From an uncultured Caulobacter sp. (GTDB lineage: Bacteria; Pseudomonadota; Alphaproteobacteria; Caulobacterales; Caulobacteraceae), in assembly GCA_937925635.1 (NCBI GenBank), contig CALALX010000109.1, positions 1-22,352 on the forward strand: a stretch of 22,352 nt of DNA, in the 5' to 3' direction. Position numbers and translations under genes: made by a program. The notes under the pieces are model-generated. The model saw nothing but the letters and a program-made list of their open reading frames with translations. It was not told the origin of the DNA and ran no database searches. This document shows positions 14,412 through 22,352 of this stretch, in pieces (position 1 is the first letter of the stretch; every line of letters starts with the position of its first letter).

Positions 14412-15802
14412 CAGTCCTCCCCGTCCTCGCCGTTGCGCTGGCCGGTCAGGCCGAGGGACTTGAGCTTCCGGTGCAGCGCCGAGCGCTCCATACCGATGAA
14501 GGCCGCCGTCCGGGAGATGTTTCCGCCAAAACGCAGGATCTGGGCGTTGAGATATTCGCGCTCGAACAGCTCGCGCGCCTCGCGCAGCGGCAGGGCGATG
14601 ATCTTCTCGGTGCCGATGCCTCCACCCTGGGAATCAGGCGGCGCTTCGGACGGCAGCATGGCCGCCGTGATCGGCTCGTTCGGGTCGCCTGAGGCCAGGA
14701 TCATCATGCGCTCGACGTTGTTGCGCAGCTGGCGGACGTTGCCGGGCCACTCGTGAACCTGCAGCGTCGCCAGGGCGTCCTCGGCCAGGCGGCGGCGCGG
14801 CAGGCCGGTGGCCTCGCCGATGCGGTCGATGAAATAGCTGATGAGTTCGGGCAGGTCCTCGCGCCGCTCCGCCAGGCCCGGCACCCGGATAGGCACCACG
14901 TTCAGGCGGTGGAACAGATCCTCCCGGAAGCGGCCAGCGGCGATTTCCTCGCGCAGGTCCCTGCTGGAGGAGGAAATCACACGCACGTCGACCTGGACGT
15001 CGCTGTCCCCGCCCACCCGGCGGAAGCGCTGTTCGACCAGAACCCGCAGGATGCGGCTCTGGGTCTCGCGCGGCATGTCCGCCACCTCGTCGAGATAGAG
15101 GGTGCCGCCGTGAGCGCGCTCGAAGACGCCGATCTTGCGCGGGCGACCGCCCTCGCCTTCCTCCCCGAACAGCTCCAGGTCCATGCGTTCAGGAGCCATG
15201 CCGGCCGCGCTGATCGCGACAAACTCGCCCTTGGCTCTTGGACTGGAGCCGTGGATCAGTCGCGCGACCAGTTCCTTGCCCGAACCGGCCGGCCCGGCGA
15301 TCAGCACGCGGCTGTTGGCCGGCGCGACCTTGGCGACCAGCTGGCGAAGCTGCTGGGCGGCGGCCGACCGGCCGATCAGACCGTCCGGCGTCAGCGTCTG
15401 GGTGCGTAGGCGGCGGTTCTCGCGCTTGAGGCTGGCCGCCTCGATCGCGCGTTCGACCACCAGCAGCAGCCGGTCGGCCTTGAACGGCTTCTCCAGGAAC
15501 TCGTAGGCGCCGCGCTTGATGGCGCTGACGGCCGTCTCGATGTTGCCGTGACCACTGATCATGATGATCGGCAGGTCAGCGTCGAGGGTCTTCACCAGAT
15601 CCAGCAGTTCGAGGCCGTCCATGCCTCCGCCCTGCATCCAGATGTCGAGCACGATCAAGGTCGGCTTCCGCGCGCGGATGGCGGCGAGGGCCTGCTCCGA
15701 GTCGGCCGCTGTGCGCACCGCGTAGCCCTCGTCGGTCAGGATCCCGGACACCAGCTCACGGATATCCGCTTCGTCATCGACCACCAGAATATCAGCCGCC
15801 AT
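14411..15802 (-). CDS. ntrX: Response regulator NtrX (GAFTGA absent)
   Basis: The 463-residue NtrC-family regulator is the partner of NtrY. The receiver domain (about 3-120) has acidic residues DDE (9-11), the phospho-acceptor D53 and K105. The AAA+ domain has Walker A GPAGSGKE (170-177), Walker B LYLDEV (235-240) and arginine-finger-region FREDLFHRL (292-300). The C-terminal Fis-type helix-turn-helix is at about 428-451 (NISRTAAFIGMERSALHRKL). The loop that should read GAFTGA is replaced by EEGEGGRPRKIG (214-225), about three residues shorter than the canonical form. It therefore probably does not remodel sigma-54 holoenzyme. AAGGAG precedes ATG 15802, inside the 3' end of ntrY (11-base overlap). 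Confidence 0.95.
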   Translation of the reverse strand: MAADILVVDDEADIRELVSGILTDEGYAVRTAADSEQALAAIRARKPTLIVLDIWMQGGGMDGLELLDLVKTLDADLPIIMISGHGNIETAVSAIKRGAYEFLEKPFKADRLLLVVERAIEAASLKRENRRLRTQTLTPDGLIGRSAAAQQLRQLVAKVAPANSRVLIAGPAGSGKELVARLIHGSSPRAKGEFVAISAAGMAPERMDLELFGEEGEGGRPRKIGVFERAHGGTLYLDEVADMPRETQSRILRVLVEQRFRRVGGDSDVQVDVRVISSSSRDLREEIAAGRFREDLFHRLNVVPIRVPGLAERREDLPELISYFIDRIGEATGLPRRRLAEDALATLQVHEWPGNVRQLRNNVERMMILASGDPNEPITAAMLPSEAPPDSQGGGIGTEKIIALPLREARELFEREYLNAQILRFGGNISRTAAFIGMERSALHRKLKSLGLTGQRNGEDGED

Positions 15803-18011
15803 GCGCCGTCTCCTTCAGTTCGGGCGCGGCCGTCCTACGCGCGATTGGAAAACACAGTGAGACACGGGCCCCCGACAGGGACTGGGCGTCCCCCAACGCC
15901 AGTTCGCCGCCATGGTCCTCGCAAATGCGTTTGACGATCGCGAGGCCGAGGCCTGTGCCCTTCTCCCGCGTTGTCACATAGGGCTCCGTCAGCCGGTCCC
16001 GGTCCCGGGGGGGCAGTCCCACGCCGTTGTCCTCGACAACGAAGGTCAGCCGATCGTCGCTCGCCAGGAGCGACGCATGAATCCGCCCCTCGCCGGCCGG
16101 CAGTCCCTTGCCCGACACAGCCTCGGCCGCGTTCTTGAGGATGTTCGCCAGGGCCTGGCCGACCATCCGCTCGTCGCAGGACAGGACAAGGCCCGACGGC
16201 GGCTCGTCCATCTCCACGACCAGTTCGGGGCTGGCGACCCGTTGAGCGAACACTGCCTGCTTGAGCAGCTCGGCGGGATCGGTGTCGGCGATGCGCGGCG
16301 CGGGCATGCGAGCGAAGGACGAAAACTCATCGACCATGCGGCCGATGTCGCCGACCTGGCGGATGATGGTGTCGGTGCAGCGGTCGAAGGTCTCGAGATC
16401 GCTGGAAATTTCCTTGCGGTACTTGCGCCGAATGCGCTCGGCCGAGAGCTGGATCGGGGTCAGCGGGTTCTTGATCTCATGCGCGATGCGGCGGGCGACA
16501 TCCTTCCAGGCGGCGTTCCGCTGGGCGGTGATCAGGCGGGTGATGTCATCGAAGGTCAGGACCACGCCGTCGGAGGCGGCCCCGCTGGCCCGAACACGCA
16601 GACGACGGGTCTCGGCGCCGCGCACGACATCGACTTCCTCTTCGACCTCGGCGCTGATCTCCACGGCGCGTTCGGCGACCGGGACCAGCTCTGGAGCCAC
16701 CTCGTGGAGCTGGCGGCCCGCCATGGCGTCGGGATCGACGCCGAGCAGCACCGCCGCCTGGCGATTGCTGGCGGAGACCTTGCCAAGGCCATCCAGACCG
16801 ATGACGCCGGCGCTGACGCCGGACAACACGGTTTCGATGAACATCCGACGACTCTCGGCGTCGAGACTGGCGGACTTGAGGGCCAGTTGCTGGACCTGAA
16901 GATCGTTGGTCATATTGTTGAAAGCTCTCGACAACATCGCCATTTCCTCAGGCTGACGATCATCGTCCACCCGGGCGTCGAGGTCGCCCAGCGCGATACG
17001 GCCGGCGGCCTGGATCAAGCGCGCGACCGGCGCGGCGATCGAGTCTCCGACCGGGATAGCCAGCCAGGCGGCCCCCACCAGCAGCAGCAGCACCGTCTCG
17101 ACATAGGTCAGGGCGAAGGCCGCCTGCAGGCGCAGCTTGTTGTCGTCGGCCTCGCGGTAGGTGACCAGTTGCGCCTCGGCGTCGCGCAGCTGGCTGAGAA
17201 TGCCGTTGCTGGCCGGCCGCACCACGTAGAGGTAGGCGTCCGGATAGGCCTTCAGCCGGTACAGACCGCGGAACATGTCGTTCGAAGCAAAGCTTTGGGC
17301 CGAAATGTCGCCCTGGTCTGCCGCCGCGAAGCTCTCCGCGGGCGGGGCCAGGAAGGGCGGCGCGCCCCGCGCCTCCGAGCGCGCCAGGATGCGGCCGTCG
17401 CCGTCAAGGACATAGGCCGCGACGAAGGCGCCCGAGGACAGCTGACCCAGATAGTGACTGAAGGCGATCGGCGACTCGGCCAGGGCGTCCGGCGCCTGGT
17501 TCAGCTCCCCGCCGACGGTCATGATGTTTTCGCCGAGGTAGTTGGTCTGCTCCTGGACGTAGGTGCGGGCGACGGTGGCCGAGTTCTCGATCATCGTGCG
17601 GACCTTCTGGCTGAACCAGTAGTCGACGCCCGAGATGACCACGCCGCCGAAAAACAGCGCGACGACAATGGCCGGAGCGACAGTGGCGAGACCGAAGATG
17701 GCCATGAAGCGCAGCTGCAGCCGGGCGCCGGCGTCGGCGTTCCGGTTCCGCAGCAGGACCGCCACCCGCAGCGCCACCAGCGTCGCCAGGGCCAGGATCA
17801 GCACGAGGTTGAAGCCGAGCAGGACCAGCATCACCTGGACGTCGGCGCCGATCGGCCCGACCTCAGGCGGTCGCGACGCCAGCAGCGCGCCGGTGATCGT
17901 CAGGATGACCGCCAGGACATAGCCGCCGCCGAGCAGGTAGCGAGACTCGACAATCCGCCGCCAGGCTGGCGGCGGCGCGTCAACGATCCCCTCGGACGCG
18001 GTGGAACTCAT
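15792..18011 (-). CDS. ntrY: Membrane sensor histidine kinase NtrY
   Basis: The 739-residue inner-membrane kinase phosphorylates NtrX. Hydrophobic segments lie at about 26-46, 58-86 and 104-126. A periplasmic or extracytoplasmic sensor region (about 130-295) follows, and a further membrane helix at about 299-320. A HAMP segment (about 325-375) and a PAS domain (about 390-490) follow. The H box is RRIAHEIKNPLTPIQ with H511, the N box NILKNAAEA has N627, and the G boxes are DNGVGL (661-666) and GTGLGLAI (685-692). The kinase appears complete. It signals nitrogen status, redox or envelope conditions in relatives; the ligand is not visible. A promoter-like sequence just before ATG 18011 would give a leaderless transcript, separate from ntrBC. 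Confidence 0.95.
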   Translation of the reverse strand: MSSTASEGIVDAPPPAWRRIVESRYLLGGGYVLAVILTITGALLASRPPEVGPIGADVQVMLVLLGFNLVLILALATLVALRVAVLLRNRNADAGARLQLRFMAIFGLATVAPAIVVALFFGGVVISGVDYWFSQKVRTMIENSATVARTYVQEQTNYLGENIMTVGGELNQAPDALAESPIAFSHYLGQLSSGAFVAAYVLDGDGRILARSEARGAPPFLAPPAESFAAADQGDISAQSFASNDMFRGLYRLKAYPDAYLYVVRPASNGILSQLRDAEAQLVTYREADDNKLRLQAAFALTYVETVLLLLVGAAWLAIPVGDSIAAPVARLIQAAGRIALGDLDARVDDDRQPEEMAMLSRAFNNMTNDLQVQQLALKSASLDAESRRMFIETVLSGVSAGVIGLDGLGKVSASNRQAAVLLGVDPDAMAGRQLHEVAPELVPVAERAVEISAEVEEEVDVVRGAETRRLRVRASGAASDGVVLTFDDITRLITAQRNAAWKDVARRIAHEIKNPLTPIQLSAERIRRKYRKEISSDLETFDRCTDTIIRQVGDIGRMVDEFSSFARMPAPRIADTDPAELLKQAVFAQRVASPELVVEMDEPPSGLVLSCDERMVGQALANILKNAAEAVSGKGLPAGEGRIHASLLASDDRLTFVVEDNGVGLPPRDRDRLTEPYVTTREKGTGLGLAIVKRICEDHGGELALGDAQSLSGARVSLCFPIARRTAAPELKETAHGG

Positions 18012-18017
18012 ATCGGC

Positions 18018-18047
18018 AGCCTAGGTCGAACTGCGTCCCCACTGCAA
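18018..18047 (-). promoter_or_regulatory. Possible leaderless promoter of ntrY
   Basis: On the minus strand, TTGCAG (18047-18042), an 18-base spacer and TAGGCT (18023-18018) end six bases before ATG 18011. A start site 6-7 bases after the -10 would fall on the ATG. No good ribosome site is seen, which agrees with a leaderless start. It lies in the 57-base ntrC-ntrY gap. Confidence 0.4.
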
Positions 18048-18068
18048 CAGGGATGTGGCTGAACAGTG

Positions 18069-19496
18069 TCAGCGTTTGCCGCGCACCATTTCCACGCCGA
18101 GGTCCTGGATCTTCTTGCGCAGGGTGTTTCGGTTGAGGCCCAGGATCTCGGCCGCGCGCACCTGATTGCCGCGCGTCGCCGACAGGGTCAGCTGGATCAG
18201 CGGTCGCTCGACCTCTTCCAGCACCCGGTCATAGAGGCCCGCGGCGGGCAGGCCATCCGGCTGGTCGGCGAAATGAGCGGCCAGATGCCGTTCCACCAGC
18301 TGCGACAGGGTCAAGGGACCCGTCTCGCCGACCACGGGGGTGTGATCCTGCAACTCGCGCTCGACGATGCGGGCGGTAATCAGCTCCTCGCCGTAGAGGG
18401 CGCAGACGCGGCGGACCAGGTTCTCCAGCTCACGGACGTTGCCCGGCCAGTCGTGTGCCTTCATGCGATCAAGCGCCGACTGGTCGATGGTCTTCGCCGG
18501 CAGTCCCTCGCGGGCGGCGCGAAGCAGGAACGAGCGCGCCAGATCCGGGATGTCCTCGACGCGGTCGCGCAGCGGCGGCAGGCGCACCGGGGCGACGTTC
18601 AGGCGAAAGTACAGATCCTCGCGAAACAGGCCCTGACCGATGAGGCCGCGCAGGTCCCGGTTCGTGGCGGCGATGATGCGGACATTGGGCGGCCGGTTGG
18701 TCTTGGGATTGATGGCCGGTTCGGCGCCGTCGATGACGCGCAGCAGACGACTCTGCGCGTCCAGCGGCATGTCGCCGATCTCGTCAAGAAACAGCGTGCC
18801 GCCGTCGGCCTCGACCAACTTTCCGAGGTCGCCTTCACCGCGTCCGAACAGTTCGGTCTCGACCCGCTCGCGCGGGACCGCCGCCAGGTTGATGACCACA
18901 AACCTGCCGTCGCGCCGCCGGCCGAGCTCGTGCAGCGCGCGGGCGACCAACTCCTTGCCGGTGCCGCTCTCGCCGAGGATCAGCACGGTCAGGTCGGCCC
19001 CGACCAGGCGGGCGACGGTGCGGTAGACCTCCTGCATCGCGGCGGATCGGCCGATCAGCGGCAGCCGCTCGTCCTTCATGGCCCGGGCCTGAGCCTTGGC
19101 CGCCTCGCTGTCCGCGGGCCGAGCCAGGGCCCGGCGTGCGGCGGCGGTGATGTCATCCAGGTCGAAAGGCTTGGAGACGTATTCGAAAGCGCCGGCGTCG
19201 GCGGCGTTCACCGCGGTGAGCAGGGTGTTCTGGGCGCTCATCACGATGATCGGCAGCTTGGGCCGTTCCTTGCGGATGCGCGGCAGGACGTTGAACACGT
19301 TCTCGTCGGGCATCATCACGTCGGTGAGGATCAGGTCCCCCTCGCCCTCCTGCACCCACTTGAGCAGGGTCGCCGCATTTCCGGTCGCCCGGACCTGGTA
19401 GCCAAGGCGAGTGAACGCCTGGCTCAGGACCAGCCGGATCGAACTGTCGTCGTCGGCGATCAGGACTTTCTTGGACGCGTTGGCGGCGGCGTTCAT
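18069..19496 (-). CDS. ntrC: Nitrogen regulator NtrC (GAFTGA absent)
   Basis: The 475-residue response regulator is the partner of NtrB. The receiver domain has DDD (15-17), phospho-acceptor D59 and K109. The AAA+ domain has Walker A GESGTGKE (175-182), Walker B TLFLDEIGD (234-242) and FREDLYFRLN (291-300). A Fis-type helix-turn-helix lies at about 441-466 (GNQVRAAEILGLNRNTLRKK). Between ELFG (215-218) and EADGG (229-233) only ten residues, RGEGDLGKLV, replace about 18 in canonical NtrC, so GAFTGA is deleted. This agrees, as I recall, with reports for Caulobacter crescentus NtrC. It may act with sigma-70 or as a repressor. The ATG overlaps the ntrB stop as ATGA. Confidence 0.96.
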   Translation of the reverse strand: MNAAANASKKVLIADDDSSIRLVLSQAFTRLGYQVRATGNAATLLKWVQEGEGDLILTDVMMPDENVFNVLPRIRKERPKLPIIVMSAQNTLLTAVNAADAGAFEYVSKPFDLDDITAAARRALARPADSEAAKAQARAMKDERLPLIGRSAAMQEVYRTVARLVGADLTVLILGESGTGKELVARALHELGRRRDGRFVVINLAAVPRERVETELFGRGEGDLGKLVEADGGTLFLDEIGDMPLDAQSRLLRVIDGAEPAINPKTNRPPNVRIIAATNRDLRGLIGQGLFREDLYFRLNVAPVRLPPLRDRVEDIPDLARSFLLRAAREGLPAKTIDQSALDRMKAHDWPGNVRELENLVRRVCALYGEELITARIVERELQDHTPVVGETGPLTLSQLVERHLAAHFADQPDGLPAAGLYDRVLEEVERPLIQLTLSATRGNQVRAAEILGLNRNTLRKKIQDLGVEMVRGKR

Positions 19497-20605
19497 TCGG
19501 CGCTCTCGATACTGGCGACGGGCAGGAGGACGCGGAACACGGTCCGGCCCGGCTCGGACTCGAAGTCGATCAGGCCCCCGTGACCGGAGACCAACTTGGC
19601 GCAGAGGGCGAGGCCGAGGCCCGCGCCGGACGCCTTGGAGGTCACGAACGGCTGGAACAGATGCTCGCGCATCAGCGGTGGCACGCCGGGCCCGTTATCC
19701 TGGATACGGACCTCAAGCGGCGCGCCCTTGAGGACGCGGCCATCGCCGCCGCGCACCCTCACGCCCGGACGCCAGGCGGTGGAGACGACGATCTCGCCAC
19801 GCCCGTCGCCGCGCGCATGAGCGGCTTCGGCGGCGTTCTTGACCAGGTTCAGGAAGATCTGGATCAGCTGATCCTCATTGCCCCAGGTCGGCGGCAGCGA
19901 GGGATCGTAGCGCTCCTTGAGCGACAGGCCGTCGGCCACGCCATTGGCGACCAGGGCCCTGACCCGATCGAGGACCTTGTGGATGTTCACAGGCTCGCGC
20001 TCGGGCGGCGCGTCGTCGCTGAAGGCTTCCATCCGGTCGACGAGCCGGCGGATACGTTCGGTCTCGTCGACAATCAGCTGGGCGAGCGGCTGATCCTCGG
20101 CGGCCGCGCCGGTCTTCAGCAGCTGGGCGGCGCCGCGGATGCCGGCGAGCGGGTTCTTGATTTCGTGGGCCAGCATGCGGCCTAGCCCCACGACGGAGCG
20201 AAGCCCGGCCGGGTCGACGCCACGCTCCGCGCCGAGACCGCCTCCGCGCACGTGAAGCGTCAGCAGTACGGCGGAGTCCCCAAGGGGCGTGGCGGCGCAG
20301 TCGGCTTCGAAGGCGGGATGACCGAACAGAGCGATCTCGACCGCGTGCTCGCGGACGCGGACGCCCTCGTTCAGCGCGCGAGCGATCAGGCCGACGAGCA
20401 GGGAGTCCGGCGGCAAGGCGCCGGTCACTCGGCCGCGGGCCAGCAGCCCCAGCCCCTGGCCGAACAGCGCCTCCGCCGCTTCGTTCGCCGCCGCGAGGGA
20501 GCCATCGCCGTCGATCAGAAGGGCCGGCTCCGGGCTCTGGTCGAAGGCCGCGGCCTTCAGGTCGGCGGCGCGGGCCGTGGCGTTGGGATTGAGCCGGCCG
20601 GTCAT
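19493..20605 (-). CDS. ntrB: Nitrogen-sensing histidine kinase NtrB
   Basis: This 370-residue soluble kinase/phosphatase acts on NtrC and is normally controlled by the PII protein. The N-terminal PAS domain spans about 17-120. The H box is MLAHEIKNPLAGIRGAAQLL with H147, the N box NLVKNAAEA has N257, and the G boxes are DNGPGV (303-308) and GAGLGLAL (327-334). Length and layout match GlnL/NtrB. It overlaps dusB upstream and ntrC downstream by four bases each (ATGA), so the three genes form one translationally coupled unit. Confidence 0.96.
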   Translation of the reverse strand: MTGRLNPNATARAADLKAAAFDQSPEPALLIDGDGSLAAANEAAEALFGQGLGLLARGRVTGALPPDSLLVGLIARALNEGVRVREHAVEIALFGHPAFEADCAATPLGDSAVLLTLHVRGGGLGAERGVDPAGLRSVVGLGRMLAHEIKNPLAGIRGAAQLLKTGAAAEDQPLAQLIVDETERIRRLVDRMEAFSDDAPPEREPVNIHKVLDRVRALVANGVADGLSLKERYDPSLPPTWGNEDQLIQIFLNLVKNAAEAAHARGDGRGEIVVSTAWRPGVRVRGGDGRVLKGAPLEVRIQDNGPGVPPLMREHLFQPFVTSKASGAGLGLALCAKLVSGHGGLIDFESEPGRTVFRVLLPVASIESAE

Positions 20606-21612
20606 GCCGCCAACCTTTCCGGCGGGAGCGCCCAGAGGGCCGTCAGCGCCGCCTCGACCTCGGACGGCGCATCCAGGCTGCAGAGCCGGGCCCTGGCCTG
20701 GCGACGCGCCTGGGCGTCGGCGGGCCAGGGCGCCGCCTCGACGTAGGCGGCGAGGTGCTTGCGGAACATCCTCAGGCCCAGGCGCTCGCCATAGAAGGCC
20801 AGGCTGTCGCGGAAGTGAGCGATAGCGATCGCCAGCCTTTCGGCCATGGCCGGCTCAGCGTCGGCCGGACGGCCGTCAAGCTCGGCCTCGATGGCGCGGG
20901 CGATCCACGGCTTGCCGACCACGCCGCGACCGACCATCACGGCGTCGGCGCCGGAGAGCTCAAGCGCCCGGGCGGCGCTGGCGCCGTCATGGATATCGCC
21001 ATTGACGATCACCGGGACCGCTACGGCGTCCTTCACCGCGCGGACGGCGGCCCAGTCGGCCGAGCCCTTGTAGAACTGGCAGCGTGTGCGGCCGTGCACA
21101 GTCACGGCCTTGGCGCCGACAGCTACGGCGCGCGCGGCGAACTCGGGGGCGTTGCGGGTGGCGTCGTCCCAGCCCAGACGCATCTTCACCGTCACCGGCG
21201 TGTCGACGGCCTCGACCGCGGCGGCGACCAGGCTTTCGGCCAGGTCGAGGTCGCGCATCAGGGCCGAGCCGGACTGGACGCCGGTGACCTCGCGGGCCGG
21301 GCAACCGAAGTTCAGGTCGATGATGTCGGCGCCGGCCTCGGCCGCCAGGCGCGCGCCCTGGGCAATCCAGCGCGCTTCACGGCCGACCAGCTGGACGACC
21401 ATCAGGCCGTCGCCCTCGCCCATGGCGGCGCGGCGCACGACGTCGGGACGGCCGCGCGCGAACTCGGCGCAGGCGACCATCTCGGTGGCGGCGTAAGGCG
21501 CGCCTAGCCGGGCGGCGGCCTTGCGGAACGGTAGGTCGGAGATGCCGGTCATCGGCGCGATCCACACGCGCCCCGGTATCTCGATATCCCCGACCGTGAG
21601 CTTGCTGCTCAT
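20602..21612 (-). CDS. dusB: tRNA-dihydrouridine synthase (DusB / NifR3)
   Basis: This 336-residue FMN enzyme reduces specific uridines in the tRNA D-loop to dihydrouridine. It begins with the barrel strand WIAPMTGISDLPFR (17-30). The catalytic cysteine is C104 in DLNFGCPAREVTG, followed by SGSALM (114-119). VKMRLGWDD, VHGRTR and VIVNGDI are the usual flavin- and phosphate-contacting strands. The gene is called nifR3 in alphaproteobacteria because of its place before ntrBC, as here. ATG 21612 has GAGGTGATT upstream. A promoter candidate with a palindrome in its spacer lies in the 120-base gap to ispD. It heads the operon. Confidence 0.95.
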   Translation of the reverse strand: MSSKLTVGDIEIPGRVWIAPMTGISDLPFRKAAARLGAPYAATEMVACAEFARGRPDVVRRAAMGEGDGLMVVQLVGREARWIAQGARLAAEAGADIIDLNFGCPAREVTGVQSGSALMRDLDLAESLVAAAVEAVDTPVTVKMRLGWDDATRNAPEFAARAVAVGAKAVTVHGRTRCQFYKGSADWAAVRAVKDAVAVPVIVNGDIHDGASAARALELSGADAVMVGRGVVGKPWIARAIEAELDGRPADAEPAMAERLAIAIAHFRDSLAFYGERLGLRMFRKHLAAYVEAAPWPADAQARRQARARLCSLDAPSEVEAALTALWALPPERLAA

Positions 21613-21636
21613 TCTGTAATCACCTCAATCGCTACC

Positions 21637-21665
21637 TTTTTAGGCACATTGTGCGGTGCGGTAAA
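21637..21665 (-). promoter_or_regulatory. Candidate promoter and operator of the dusB-ntrBC operon
   Basis: On the minus strand TTTACC (21665-21660) and TAAAAA (21642-21637) are 17 bases apart. The spacer contains the palindrome GCACAATGTGC (21654-21644). The arrangement suits a sigma-70 promoter blocked by a dimeric repressor. The half-sites resemble NtrC GCAC/GTGC, but the spacing is shorter than in the classical enhancer. Confidence 0.4.
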
Positions 21666-21732
21666 GGCCTGTCAGCAAGCCTCGCGCCACCGCCCCCTTC
21701 CCCATCCGGACGCGCGCCCCTAGACAGACCGC

Positions 21733-22352
21733 ATGAGCTTTTCGGTCGTCATCGTCGCCGCCGGCGGCGGCACCCGGGCGGGCCCCGGTCTCGCCAAACA
21801 GTGGCGCCCGCTGGCCGGCAAGCCGGTGCTGCGCTGGTCGGTGGAGGCGCTCGGCGGCGCCGGAGCCCGCCAGATCATCGTGGTGGTTTCCGAGGCCGGC
21901 GAATCCCTGGCCGCCCAATCGCTTGCGGGACTGCCAGGGTGGAGCACGACGCGTGGGGGCGAGACGCGGGCGGAGTCGGTCCAGAACGGTCTGCGCGCCC
22001 TCGACGGGCCGCCGGAAGAGCCGGTGTTGGTTCACGACGCCGCCCGGCCGTTCGTGAGCGCCACTCACGTGCGGGCGTTGCTCGCCGCGCTCGAAACCGC
22101 CGACGGCGCCCTGCCCGCCCTCCCGGTCGCCGATACCCTGAAGCGCAGGACTGGCTCGGGCGTGGCCACCACCCCCCGCGAGGGCCTCTGGCGCGCCCAG
22201 ACCCCGCAGGCCTTCCGCCGCGACCGCCTGCTCTCGGCCTACGCGGCCTGGGCGTCAGGAGAACCGACCGACGACGCCCAGGTGGTCGAGGCCGCGGGCG
22301 GCGTGATCGCCCTGACGGCGGGAGACCCGCTTCTGATGAAGCTCACCTGCCC
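21733..22352 (+). CDS. ispD: 2-C-methyl-D-erythritol 4-phosphate cytidylyltransferase (partial; probably IspDF)
   Basis: 206 codons of an open frame that leaves the window. The enzyme transfers CMP from CTP to MEP in the non-mevalonate isoprenoid pathway. The nucleotide-binding signature AAGGGTRAG (9-17) with K22, the GGETRAESVQNGL segment (75-87) and HDAARPFV (101-108) are all present. Alphaproteobacteria usually fuse IspD with IspF in this position upstream of dusB, so the full gene is probably ispDF (inference; the IspF part is outside). No ribosome site precedes ATG 21733. TAGACA lies six bases upstream, so the message may be leaderless. Confidence 0.93.
   Translation, partial: MSFSVVIVAAGGGTRAGPGLAKQWRPLAGKPVLRWSVEALGGAGARQIIVVVSEAGESLAAQSLAGLPGWSTTRGGETRAESVQNGLRALDGPPEEPVLVHDAARPFVSATHVRALLAALETADGALPALPVADTLKRRTGSGVATTPREGLWRAQTPQAFRRDRLLSAYAAWASGEPTDDAQVVEAAGGVIALTAGDPLLMKLTC

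Noticed and set aside
15912..18062. 716-codon open frame on the plus strand opposite ntrY
   Set aside because: It mirrors ntrY along nearly its whole length. The ntrY frame has complete kinase motifs, and long antisense frames are common in high-GC DNA. The translation is low-complexity and resembles no protein.
21644..21660. Classical NtrC enhancer site (GCAC-N7-GTGC) before dusB
   Set aside because: The possible half-sites are three or eight bases apart, not seven, so it is kept only as a general palindrome.

Overview
The window is high-GC DNA whose gene content and order point to an alphaproteobacterium of the Caulobacterales (Caulobacter or Phenylobacterium type). The main reasons are the ispD(F)/dusB/ntrB-ntrC-ntrY-ntrX/D-amino-acid transaminase/hfq/hflX block with mazG nearby, an NtrC without the GAFTGA loop, overlapping stop/start codons, and GTG or TTG starts. 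The species assignment is inference from gene content; no ribosomal RNA or other marker is present.

Left part (1-1809): the tail of a TatD-type nuclease, a PhnP-like metallo-beta-lactamase-fold hydrolase and a membrane-anchored PIG-L/LmbE deacetylase form a tightly overlapping plus-strand operon. It is followed by an insertion sequence (about 1886-4166) with a 432-residue DDE transposase of the ISNCY type. Both ends carry a doubled 14-base motif in inverted orientation. Between the transposase and the right end lie an unrelated lower-GC gene of unknown function (passenger, 3348-3944) and a long near-perfect inverted repeat.

Middle (4184-8345): a small three-helix membrane protein, a terminator, asd (aspartate-semialdehyde dehydrogenase), a convergent crotonase-family gene lacking one catalytic glutamate, and two exported proteins of unknown function, the first with a Tat-type signal.

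8449-11845: a MelB/GPH-type sugar-cation symporter overlapping mazG (NTP pyrophosphohydrolase), then a family VIII esterase / class C beta-lactamase-like serine hydrolase.

Right part (11876-21612, all minus strand): reading in the direction of transcription, dusB, ntrB, ntrC, ntrY, ntrX, dat, hfq, hflX. dusB-ntrB-ntrC overlap by 4 bases each, ntrY and ntrX by 11, ntrX and dat by 1, hfq and hflX by 4. This is a nitrogen-signalling and RNA-regulation locus: two sensor kinases, two AAA+ response regulators, the RNA chaperone Hfq and the ribosome-associated GTPase HflX. Both regulators keep the ATPase motifs but have lost the sigma-54-contacting GAFTGA loop. Divergent from dusB is the start of ispD (probably ispDF), cut by the window end.

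The strongest leads are the two regulators without GAFTGA, the passenger gene in the insertion sequence, and the structured hfq leader. I did not find a clear new multi-gene defence or biosynthetic system.
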